In this document: positions 1 to 5,572 of the stretch, one piece after another
Layout: the number at the start of each line of letters is the position of its first letter
Position numbering within the stretch: the first letter of the stretch is position 1
NCBI GenBank assembly: GCA_022712775.1
Contig: JAFLJZ010000201.1
Location: 1-6,731, forward strand
DNA from: Sulfurimonas sp.
GTDB lineage: Bacteria; Campylobacterota; Campylobacteria; Campylobacterales; Sulfurimonadaceae
Length of the DNA stretch: 6,731 nucleotides
Direction: 5' to 3'
Position numbers and translations under genes: made by a program
Notes under the pieces: generated by a model
What the model was told of the DNA's origin: nothing
Database searches by the model: none
Seen by the model: only the letters and a program-made list of their open reading frames with translations

Positions 1-773
1 AAGCAGATGAAATAGAAAATACTTACCTCTACGAAGAAAAAGATGATGAAAATGCTCTCGGTAAAGAACAATGGAGAGAGATTATTGAAGATTCTATACT
101 CAACAATTACTTTAGTTTACGATTCTGGCCAACACTTAATGCAAAAACAAAAACAGTTGACCATAAGGTAATGACTTTTACTATAGATGGGGGAGAAAAC
201 AAAAAATTCTTTTATGGTGATTTTATCGCTCCAGCAATTAACCTTGGTCTTGTTTCTAAAATGTATATTGTAACACTCAATGACCTCATCACACAAAGAC
301 ATAAAGAACTTGATGGTAGTATATGTTCTATCCGTTTGTCTAACGAGTTTATCAAAGATACTAAAGCATTTACAGAGCTCTCATCTTTATTTAAAAAGCA
401 TGCAAAAACATTAGAATTTAAACTTTCATTTGAAGTAACAGATAGTTTTGCTATAAATAACATTGCCGCTGTAAAAAGCTTTGTGGAGTTATTCTCAAAG
501 TATAATTTTGAATTTGGAATCAACTCCTTTACAGGAGAATCAAATAATTTCACTTACCTAAAAGAACTCAACCCTAAGTTTTTAAAAGCGGACTGTGCTT
601 TTTTACTTGACCAATCGCAAGATTCTATGTCGGCTTTGCAAGTCATAACAGATTCTTTAGGAATTGAAATCATTGCTACATTTGTAAAAACACAAGAAGA
701 ACTAGAAAAATTACAAGAGATGCATATAAACAGTGTTCAAGGACCAATAACGGATAAAATAGACTATACATAA
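1..773 (+). CDS. LapD-like c-di-GMP receptor, degenerate EAL domain (5' partial)
   Basis: The reading frame is open from the window edge (first full codon at 3) to TAA at 771-773, giving 256 visible residues. The ATG at 171 is internal, because the EAL-like fold already begins near visible residue 24 (WREIIED, then FSLRFWP). The domain follows the EAL pattern: GDFIAPAINLGL at 72-83, a FEVTD strand at 143-147, FLKAD at 193-197 and a closing VQG at 245-247. The catalytic set is lost: the EAL signature reads K55-V56-M57, the DDF pair reads N174-S175-F176, and the late glutamates of the EGVE motif read T226 and K229. From memory, LapD of Pseudomonas carries KVL at the EAL signature, so KVM fits a binding receptor rather than a phosphodiesterase. 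LapD proteins sit in the inner membrane, bind c-di-GMP and sequester the periplasmic protease LapG, which controls release of large adhesins. The HAMP, GGDEF and periplasmic parts would lie upstream and cannot be seen. Degenerate EAL is well supported; LapD function is inferred. Confidence 0.82.
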   Translation, partial: ADEIENTYLYEEKDDENALGKEQWREIIEDSILNNYFSLRFWPTLNAKTKTVDHKVMTFTIDGGENKKFFYGDFIAPAINLGLVSKMYIVTLNDLITQRHKELDGSICSIRLSNEFIKDTKAFTELSSLFKKHAKTLEFKLSFEVTDSFAINNIAAVKSFVELFSKYNFEFGINSFTGESNNFTYLKELNPKFLKADCAFLLDQSQDSMSALQVITDSLGIEIIATFVKTQEELEKLQEMHINSVQGPITDKIDYT

Positions 774-784
774 AAGTCTATTTT
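756..784. terminator. Bidirectional intrinsic terminator between convergent genes
   Basis: AAAATAGACT at 756-765 is the exact reverse complement of AGTCTATTTT at 775-784, with a 9-nt loop at 766-774. Read on either strand, the hairpin ends in a run of four T, so it could stop transcription from both sides. It carries the TAA of the LapD-like gene (771-773, in the loop) and the TAG of the small membrane protein gene (778-780, in the stem). The stem is AT-rich and modest in strength, but its symmetry and its position between two genes ending 4 bp apart are persuasive. Confidence 0.65.
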
Positions 785-1173
785 CTAGTATTTAATCCAT
801 CTGTAACAGTATTACTTATCTCTTTTTTATAGCGTGGATTTCGTTTTGACAAGCCTTTGTCAAAACTTATAATGATATTTTTATTTGTATGTGGATGGTG
901 TGTAATTCGAAGTAAAATATCTTGATAAACTTTAAAGTCTTTAATTTCTCCATGCTCTTGAAGAATCATATCTAAGGTCTCTTGTAATTTTTTCGAACTA
1001 GTATTTTTATCTTTGATTGTATCTACTAAGGTATTGAAACCTACTTTAATCTCTGTATTTTCTTTATCAGAATCTTCTAATACTTTTTTATTTTCTTGTC
1101 TAGCGAAAAACAAAATGATTAAAACTCCTAAAAGAATTACAAGAATAATACCTAAGAAAAAAAGTGCTTGCAT
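778..1173 (-). CDS. Conserved-looking single-span membrane protein, unknown function
   Basis: This 131-residue protein starts with an uninterrupted hydrophobic segment at about residues 4-23, followed by R25, K29 and K30, which predicts one membrane anchor with the rest in the cytoplasm. Residues 27-75 are charged and probably helical. The last third holds a striking block, ITHHPHTNKNIIISFDKGL at 90-108, then a basic stretch (SKRNPRYKKE, 109-118). I do not recognise a named family. The histidine cluster H92-H93-P-H95 could bind a metal, but this is only a guess from the neighbour. The ATG at 1173 is preceded by GGAG and AAGG elements lying across the end of the upstream lipoprotein gene, 6 bp away, so the two are probably co-transcribed and perhaps translationally coupled. 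The gene ends 4 bp from the convergent LapD-like gene in a shared terminator hairpin. Confidence 0.75.
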   Translation of the reverse strand: MQALFFLGIILVILLGVLIILFFARQENKKVLEDSDKENTEIKVGFNTLVDTIKDKNTSSKKLQETLDMILQEHGEIKDFKVYQDILLRITHHPHTNKNIIISFDKGLSKRNPRYKKEISNTVTDGLNTRK

Positions 1174-1179
1174 TTTACC

Positions 1180-1605
1180 TTACTCCGACTTTTCATTCAT
1201 AGAAGCACCACATTTACCCTCTCCACATTTCATAGCCGAAGGAGGAGCAACTTTAAGTGCTTTTTCTTGACCTGGTATTATTATTTTATACCCTGTATCA
1301 ACAATAGCTTTTTCTAATTCTTCTTTAGTGATTTGACTTTTATCATACTCTATAATTGTTGTTTTGGCAGTATATGAAGCTTTTACACTTACAACTCCAT
1401 CAAGCTTAGAAAGATTTCCTTGTATAGCAGATTCGCATCCTTCACAAGTCATACCTTCTACATTTAAAACAGTTTTTAAAACATTTGCTTTGTCTATTTT
1501 TATAGCTTCTTTTTGTGTACTCTCTTGCGTAGAATCACAACAACCTGCAAATAATATAGCTAGGCCTAAAATCACAACTATCTTGAGTAAAATTTTATTA
1601 TTCAT
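1180..1605 (-). CDS. HMA-domain lipoprotein with C-terminal EGKCG motif
   Basis: This 141-residue exported protein probably binds a soft metal such as copper or mercury. Residues 1-21 form a signal peptide (basic start, hydrophobic core ILLKIVVILGLAILFAG) with a lipobox-like LFAGC at 18-22, so C22 would be lipidated. F at the -3 position is slightly off consensus. Residues about 44-112 are a heavy-metal-associated domain with the signature GMTCEGC at 51-57 (ligands C54 and C57), the VVSVKASY strand and a TGYK motif near 104-107. The tail holds MKCGEGKCG at 125-133 (C127, C132), which resembles the EGKCG motif of bufferin-type copper-binding peptides. HMA domains of this kind are usually in cytosolic chaperones, MerP or P-type ATPases, so a lipid-anchored version with an extra Cys pair is less usual. 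An upstream in-frame ATG at 1680 would bury the signal peptide and was not chosen. It is the first gene of a unit with the small membrane protein downstream. Confidence 0.85.
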   Translation of the reverse strand: MNNKILLKIVVILGLAILFAGCCDSTQESTQKEAIKIDKANVLKTVLNVEGMTCEGCESAIQGNLSKLDGVVSVKASYTAKTTIIEYDKSQITKEELEKAIVDTGYKIIIPGQEKALKVAPPSAMKCGEGKCGASMNEKSE

Positions 1606-1610
1606 CAATT

Positions 1611-1617
1611 TCCTTTT
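1611..1617 (-). promoter_or_regulatory. Ribosome binding site fixing the lipoprotein start
   Basis: AAAAGGA on the minus strand lies 5 nt upstream of the ATG at 1605-1603. It places the start directly before the signal peptide and argues against the ATG 25 codons upstream at 1680. Confidence 0.75.
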
Positions 1618-1632
1618 ATTCTTTATGATGAA

Positions 1633-1638
1633 ATTATA
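1633..1638 (-). promoter_or_regulatory. Sigma-70 -10 box of the lipoprotein operon
   Basis: A perfect TATAAT on the minus strand sits about 28 nt upstream of the lipoprotein ATG, leaving a short leader. No TTGACA-like -35 is seen at the expected distance; instead the upstream stretch to about 1660 is made of A/T runs, as is common in Campylobacterota promoters. It implies that the two-gene unit is transcribed independently of the chemoreceptor gene. Confidence 0.55.
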
Positions 1639-1639
1639 C

Positions 1640-1711
1640 TTATATATCTTTAAATTTAAATAGATGCTGTTCTTCTTCAAATGAAGTAAATTCTATTTGT
1701 AAAAATTTCAT
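1640..1711 (-). CDS. Possible 23-residue small ORF between chemoreceptor and lipoprotein genes
   Basis: An ATG at 1711-1709 opens a 23-codon frame (beginning MKFLQIEFTSFEEEQ) that ends with TAA at 1642-1640. It starts 3 bp after the chemoreceptor stop and has an AGGGA element roughly 9 nt upstream, formed by the last codons of that gene, so translation after the chemoreceptor is conceivable. The peptide mixes aromatic and acidic residues and has no recognised motif. In such AT-rich DNA a frame this short may be chance, and it ends next to the lipoprotein -10 box. Low confidence. Confidence 0.2.
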   Translation of the reverse strand: MKFLQIEFTSFEEEQHLFKFKDI

Positions 1712-1714
1712 AAG

Positions 1715-3148
1715 CTATTTCCCTAACCTACTCTCTTTTTCTTCTTCTAACATACTATCAAGTACTCGAATCACTTCTGAACTTGCTATCTCTGAATGTT
1801 CAAAGTATGTTAATACATTGTCAACTTCTGTTAAACATGTTCCATTTTCAACACACGCAACAGCCTTAATAATATTGTCATGTACGATAGAGTGAGGCTT
1901 ATCTAGTTTAGAATAACTTTTTGTATTTTTAAATACTTCTTTACCTAGTCCATTCTCATACCACTGACCTAGCCTACAACTATGATGATCTACAAATTTT
2001 CCTTGTACCTCATCTTTAAATACGGTGCTATACCCATTTGATTTAAACAATAGGTGATCAAGTTTTACAAGAACAATGAACGTTGAATAAAGAATATTTT
2101 TTGTATTATCTTGAATAAGTACAGCGTTCTCTTTTAGTTGCAATGTTTTATCTTTAAAACCATTTATCAAAGCCTCTACTTCTGAGGTTAGTTCATGTGA
2201 ACTAGAAGCTTTTAGTCCAATATCTACAGAGTTTTGTTTTAGCGTTTGAACATTAACTTCAACCTCTGCTGTTGCTTTTTGCGTACGTTCTGCAAGTTTA
2301 CGAACTTCATCAGCAACAACAGCAAAACCACGACCATGTTCCCCCGCTCTTGCTGCTTCAATCGCGGCATTAAGTGCTAAAAGATTTGTTTGGTCTGATA
2401 TATCTTTAATTAGTGCTATAACCGAGCCAATACTTTCAACACTTTCATTTAAATGATTCGCTATTTCTGAAGTTGCAGAAATGTCTTCAACTATACTCGT
2501 TGTTTTATCAACTATAGTGTTAATTTCAGTGTCAATATTATTCGCATGTATATTATTAATCTTATTTAAATCATCTATTTCCTCAAGCTCTTTCACCTCG
2601 CTAGATAAATTACTTTGCAAGATTGTTAAATCTTCTTTACAAGCAGTTGTAAGCTTTTTTGTTAACTCTTTACTTAGCGTCAAATGTGCTTTGTCTTCTT
2701 GCTGAGAGCTCATCCCATCAATAGAATAGTTTATAAATTTAATTGTATCTTGAAGCGTAGGATTTAAACCATCATCACTTACTTTTTGATAGTTTTGTTC
2801 TAAAGCGTTTGTCATACCACTTTTAACTTTTTCTATAAAAATATTAAACTGAGAAAAAACTTTGTTATGCGCGATGCTCATCTCTTCTAGCTCACCGGAA
2901 CCAATAGGTTTCAACACCTCATGATACTCTCCATTAGAAGCTACGTGTAAGGCTACTGTTGTACTTTCAATACTCCTTTTGATTATTAAAATCTGTCTAC
3001 GAAGAAAAAGTGCTAACATCGTATTCATCAAAGTAACTACCAAGAGGAGTATAGAAAATCCTAAAATAAGATACTCTACAATAAACATTATTATAAAAAT
3101 TACGATTTGTGTTATATTTGCTAAATCTGCACTTTTGATAGTTGACAT
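1715..3148 (-). CDS. Methyl-accepting chemotaxis protein with C-terminal CZB zinc-binding domain
   Basis: This 477-residue chemoreceptor would signal to CheA/CheW and so to the flagellar motor. Residues about 12-49 are a long hydrophobic run, best read as a tight two-helix membrane hairpin, so almost nothing projects into the periplasm. A HAMP-like segment follows (about 50-108, including the GSGELEEM turn), then a second helical segment to about 150. The signalling hairpin spans about 150-350, with the highly conserved tip at 243-290 ([20 protein letters not shown], then [18 protein letters not shown]). Residues about 357-468 form a CZB domain with the expected ligand set H365 (LDH), C391 (SCRLGQWY), H419 (KPH) and H423 (VHD). 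CZB domains bind zinc, and in other chemoreceptors respond to oxidants such as hypochlorous acid or to zinc. There is no C-terminal CheR-binding pentapeptide. The ATG is preceded by AAGGA with good spacing. The gene appears to be transcribed alone. The ligand is unknown; a cytoplasmic cue is inferred from the architecture. Confidence 0.93.
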   Translation of the reverse strand: MSTIKSADLANITQIVIFIIMFIVEYLILGFSILLLVVTLMNTMLALFLRRQILIIKRSIESTTVALHVASNGEYHEVLKPIGSGELEEMSIAHNKVFSQFNIFIEKVKSGMTNALEQNYQKVSDDGLNPTLQDTIKFINYSIDGMSSQQEDKAHLTLSKELTKKLTTACKEDLTILQSNLSSEVKELEEIDDLNKINNIHANNIDTEINTIVDKTTSIVEDISATSEIANHLNESVESIGSVIALIKDISDQTNLLALNAAIEAARAGEHGRGFAVVADEVRKLAERTQKATAEVEVNVQTLKQNSVDIGLKASSSHELTSEVEALINGFKDKTLQLKENAVLIQDNTKNILYSTFIVLVKLDHLLFKSNGYSTVFKDEVQGKFVDHHSCRLGQWYENGLGKEVFKNTKSYSKLDKPHSIVHDNIIKAVACVENGTCLTEVDNVLTYFEHSEIASSEVIRVLDSMLEEEKESRLGK

Positions 3149-3182
3149 ATATATCCTTTTTTTTACATTTATTTTATCCGCT

Positions 3183-3227
3183 ATTGTATCTATTTTTACA
3201 AATTTATCATCCTAAAATGTCATTATA
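3183..3227 (-). promoter_or_regulatory. Candidate promoter region of the chemoreceptor gene
   Basis: Two -10 candidates lie on the minus strand upstream of the ATG at 3148: TATAAT at 3227-3222 and TACAAT at 3188-3183. The first would give a leader of roughly 65 nt and the second about 25-30 nt. Neither has a convincing -35. The sequence alone cannot choose between them. Confidence 0.4.
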
Positions 3228-3255
3228 TATAGATTATTTAAATTAGCATGTCATT
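3217..3255. repeat. Pair of direct repeats ATGTCATT upstream of the chemoreceptor gene
   Basis: ATGTCATT occurs at 3217-3224 and again at 3248-3255, in the same orientation, 31 bp apart, close to three helical turns. The first copy overlaps the TATAAT candidate of the chemoreceptor promoter and the second falls in its -35 region. This spacing would suit a dimeric or cooperative regulator, but an 8-bp match in AT-rich DNA can arise by chance. Confidence 0.35.
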
Positions 3256-3373
3256 TTGTGTGAATAATACACAGACAATTTTTTTACATAGGGATAAAGT
3301 ACTACTAAAAATTTGTTGGATTACTATAAAGAAGATATGTCTTTAGAAAAAATGCTAAAACACCTATTTATGA

Positions 3374-3461
3374 TGGTGGTCTGAGAGAGATTCGAACTCT
3401 CGGTAGATTGCTCTACACAACCTTTCCAAGGTTGCACCATCGGCCACTCGGACATCAGACC
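3374..3461 (-). tRNA. tRNA-Ser (anticodon GGA)
   Basis: The 88-nt minus-strand sequence folds as a class II tRNA. The acceptor stem is a perfect 7 bp (GGTCTGA with TCAGACC), the anticodon stem is CAACC/GGTTG around the loop TTGGAAA, giving anticodon GGA, which reads serine UCC and UCU. The long variable arm pairs GTAGA with TCTAC, and the T arm is GAGAG-TTCGAAT-CTCTC. The CCA end is encoded (3376-3374). The discriminator base is A, where most bacterial serine tRNAs have G. It stands alone, between the chemoreceptor gene and the divergent DUF1538 gene. Confidence 0.96.
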
Positions 3462-3475
3462 ATTTAAACAATGTG

Positions 3476-3484
3476 ATTGTAGCA
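3476..3484 (-). promoter_or_regulatory. Extended -10 promoter of tRNA-Ser
   Basis: TGCTACAAT on the minus strand combines a TG extension with a TACAAT -10 box and ends 14 nt before the 5' end of the mature tRNA, a typical distance for a short tRNA leader. A T-rich run precedes it. TTGGCT at 3506-3501 is a possible but loosely spaced -35. Confidence 0.55.
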
Positions 3485-3568
3485 AAAAAAAGTTTATCTA
3501 AGCCAAAAGAGAGAAAGTTGTTTACTAACTCTTTATTCCAATTTCACCTTAATTTAACATAATAAAGA

Positions 3569-3599
3569 TAAAATAGAATAATTATTTCTAATAAAAGGA
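3569..3599 (+). promoter_or_regulatory. Likely -10 box and ribosome binding site of the DUF1538 gene
   Basis: TAAAAT at 3569-3574 is one base from the -10 consensus, and AAAAGGA at 3593-3599 is 5 nt before the ATG at 3605. The ribosome binding site is convincing and sets the start; the -10 is tentative because the surrounding sequence is nearly all A and T, with no clear -35. Confidence 0.45.
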
Positions 3600-3604
3600 C
3601 AAAT

Positions 3605-5530
3605 ATGCTGAGTTTAGCATCATTTTTCAAACTACTTAAAGAATCGTTTAGAGATTTGCTTCCAATAGTTCTTGTAATTATGTTCTTTCAACTTGCAATT
3701 ATTCAAGTTATTCCAGAGAACTGGTTAAGCACAACTATAGGTTTAGCAATCGTAGGTGTTGGTCTTGCTGTATTTTTACTCGGTCTTGAAGTTGGAATAT
3801 TTCCTGTTGGAGAAGGTCTAGCAGGTGATTTCGCTCGTAAAGGTTCTACTGGTTGGATAGTTCTTTTTGCTTTTATGATTGGGTTTGGTACAACTGTAGC
3901 AGAACCAGCTCTGCTTGTTATTGCAGACAAGGCAGCTGGAATTAGCTCAGGAAGAATCGACGCCTTTACGCTTCGTATGGTTGTTGCATTCTCAGTTGGT
4001 TTTGCTATTGTAATTGGTGTGTGGAGAATCATAAAAGGTCATCCCATTCACTACTATATCATCACAGGATATATTTTAGTTGTTGCTGCAACATTTTTCT
4101 CTCCTAAAGAGATTGTTGGACTTGCATTTGACCTTGGTGGAGTTACAACTTCTACGGTTACTGTACCACTTGTCGCTGCCCTTGGAATTGGTCTTGCTTC
4201 AACAATTAAAGGAAGAAACCCTGTACTTGATGGCTTTGGTCTTATCGCTTTTGCCTCACTTACTCCAATGATATTCGTTCAGTTTTATGGAATCTATGTA
4301 TATGAGTTTATAGAAGCTTCTGATATTGTGATAACACTAGCTGAACATATTCCAGAGACTGCGATTGCCTTTGATTTTAGTTTTATTAATCTGATAAAAG
4401 GCTTTTTCGGTGTTATGACTGATGTTATCCCTATCCTTGCTATCATTTTGTTTTTTCAATATGCTATTTTAAAAAAGCCTGTTGAAAATTTAAAAGAAGT
4501 CCTAATTGGTTTTGGTCTTGTTATAATTGGTTTAGACGCTTTTATCATTGGTTTAGAAATGGGTCTTTTCTCGATTGGTGAGACTATGGCATTTCAACTA
4601 ACACAAAATGGTAGTGACATTATCATCTATTCATTTGCAGGAGCTATAGGTTTTTCAACAACTATGGCTGAGCCTTCTCTTACTGCAATCGCACGTAAAG
4701 CAAAAGAGATTAGTGATGGAAAAATAAATGACTTCGTTCTTCGTCTAGCAGTTGCCCTCGGTGTTGCTATAGGTATCTCGCTTGGAGCATTTAGAATCGT
4801 AAATGGTGGGGATATTGTCTATTATATCATTGTAGGCTATATGTTTGTTATTGCTCTTACTTTCATCGCACCAAAATATATTATTCCTATCGCTTATGAC
4901 AGTGGTGGCGTAACTACTTCTACTGTAACCGTTCCTTTAGTTGCTGCACTTGGTCTTGGTCTTGCTACAAATATTCCTGGTCGCGATCCTCTTATAGATG
5001 GATTTGGTCTTATCGCATTTGCTTCACTTTTTCCTATAATAACAGTTATGGCATATGGTGTTATTACAGAGAGAATGGGTGTTATGGGTCAACACGAAAA
5101 AGAAGAAATTCATCTCGATGAACTTCGTCATGCTCTTGTGGATGCTGAGAACATGGGTCTTTCAACTGTTAATGTACATGGAACTAATAAACGTCACTCC
5201 TATAACATGCCGTTTTCTGCGGTTCATGTTATCGTACCACATGATCAAGAAGAAAAAGCACTCCTAGCAGCTAAAGAAGCTGGTGCACGTGGAGTTACTA
5301 TTATGGCAGCACACGGAATGGGTCTCCAAGAGATGGATAATTTTTACAATAGACTTCATAGTGATTCTACGGATTCTAACCTAATGTTTATAACACCCAC
5401 AAAAAAAGTGGATAAGATTATTCAAACAATTATCCATCAGCTTGATATTACTGGTGAGGGGGAAGGTATCTCTTACTCTTATCCTGTTAGCCATTTAAAA
5501 GGCTTAACTCTCAAGGGTAGTGATTTATAA
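3605..5530 (+). CDS. Double DUF1538 membrane protein with C-terminal PII-like domain
   Basis: This 641-residue inner-membrane protein is built from two copies of a DUF1538 unit. Copy 1 spans about 14-230 and copy 2 about 270-486. The hallmark segments recur at a constant offset of 256 residues: FFQ at 27/283, TTVAEP/TTMAEP at 96/352, [17 protein letters not shown] identical at 178 and 434, and [11 protein letters not shown] identical at 209 and 465. Each copy has several hydrophobic segments, and the threonine-rich [11 protein letters not shown] loops look like paired functional sites, as in transporters with internal pseudosymmetry. After a polar linker (about 490-536), residues 537-634 match a PII-like ferredoxin fold: strand AVHVIVP, helix [12 protein letters not shown], strand [11 protein letters not shown], a T-loop-like stretch 573-590, strand NLMFITP, helix 602-615, a TGEGEG turn and strand ISYSYPV. 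PII proteins gate transporters such as AmtB and SbtA, so a tethered sensor regulating transport is a fair inference. The substrate is unknown. It is transcribed alone and divergently from tRNA-Ser. Confidence 0.88.
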   Translation: MLSLASFFKLLKESFRDLLPIVLVIMFFQLAIIQVIPENWLSTTIGLAIVGVGLAVFLLGLEVGIFPVGEGLAGDFARKGSTGWIVLFAFMIGFGTTVAEPALLVIADKAAGISSGRIDAFTLRMVVAFSVGFAIVIGVWRIIKGHPIHYYIITGYILVVAATFFSPKEIVGLAFDLGGVTTSTVTVPLVAALGIGLASTIKGRNPVLDGFGLIAFASLTPMIFVQFYGIYVYEFIEASDIVITLAEHIPETAIAFDFSFINLIKGFFGVMTDVIPILAIILFFQYAILKKPVENLKEVLIGFGLVIIGLDAFIIGLEMGLFSIGETMAFQLTQNGSDIIIYSFAGAIGFSTTMAEPSLTAIARKAKEISDGKINDFVLRLAVALGVAIGISLGAFRIVNGGDIVYYIIVGYMFVIALTFIAPKYIIPIAYDSGGVTTSTVTVPLVAALGLGLATNIPGRDPLIDGFGLIAFASLFPIITVMAYGVITERMGVMGQHEKEEIHLDELRHALVDAENMGLSTVNVHGTNKRHSYNMPFSAVHVIVPHDQEEKALLAAKEAGARGVTIMAAHGMGLQEMDNFYNRLHSDSTDSNLMFITPTKKVDKIIQTIIHQLDITGEGEGISYSYPVSHLKGLTLKGSDL

Positions 5531-5533
5531 GGT

Positions 5534-5572
5534 AAAAATATAGTGAAGTACTTATTTTAGTAAATCACTATA
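5534..5572 (-). terminator. Intrinsic terminator of the YajQ/HTH unit, overlapping the HTH gene's end
   Basis: TATAGTGA at 5539-5546 pairs with TCACTATA at 5565-5572, and inside these TACT at 5549-5552 pairs with AGTA at 5559-5562 around a 6-nt loop, with a symmetric 2-by-2 internal mismatch. On the minus strand the hairpin is followed at once by TTTTT (5538-5534), the pattern of a Rho-independent terminator. No T run follows on the plus strand, so it would act mainly on minus-strand transcripts. The stem includes the last codons and stop of the HTH gene. Confidence 0.6.

Noticed and set aside
171..173. ATG as start of the first gene
   Set aside because: The frame is open to the window edge and conserved EAL-domain sequence precedes this ATG, so it is internal.
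1013..1270. Plus-strand frame across the membrane protein and lipoprotein genes
   Set aside because: It overlaps two well-supported minus-strand genes and shows no domain or start signal.
1606..1680. N-terminal extension of the lipoprotein to an ATG at 1680
   Set aside because: The extension would place 25 Lys/Tyr/Ile-rich residues before a clear signal peptide, spans the TATAAT box, and lacks a better ribosome binding site than the one at 1611-1617.
1672..1684. Small hairpin CTTC/GAAG after the chemoreceptor gene as its terminator
   Set aside because: Only four pairs and no T run follow; this sequence is too weak to call.
3342..3359. Hairpin TTTAG/CTAAA downstream of tRNA-Ser as a terminator
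   Set aside because: Only 5 AT-rich pairs with an 8-nt loop and no following T run on the minus strand.
3516..3534. Imperfect inverted repeat between tRNA-Ser and the DUF1538 gene
   Set aside because: The core is only AGTT/AACT, and extending it needs a bulge and a wobble pair; this is expected by chance in AT-rich DNA.
3703..4032. Antisense frame opposite the DUF1538 gene
   Set aside because: Antisense shadow without a ribosome binding site or recognisable domain, opposite a conserved coding sequence.
4080..4271. Leucine-rich +1-shifted frame inside the DUF1538 gene
   Set aside because: It is a shadow of the real membrane protein frame, with low-complexity Leu composition caused by the CTT/CTG-rich codons.
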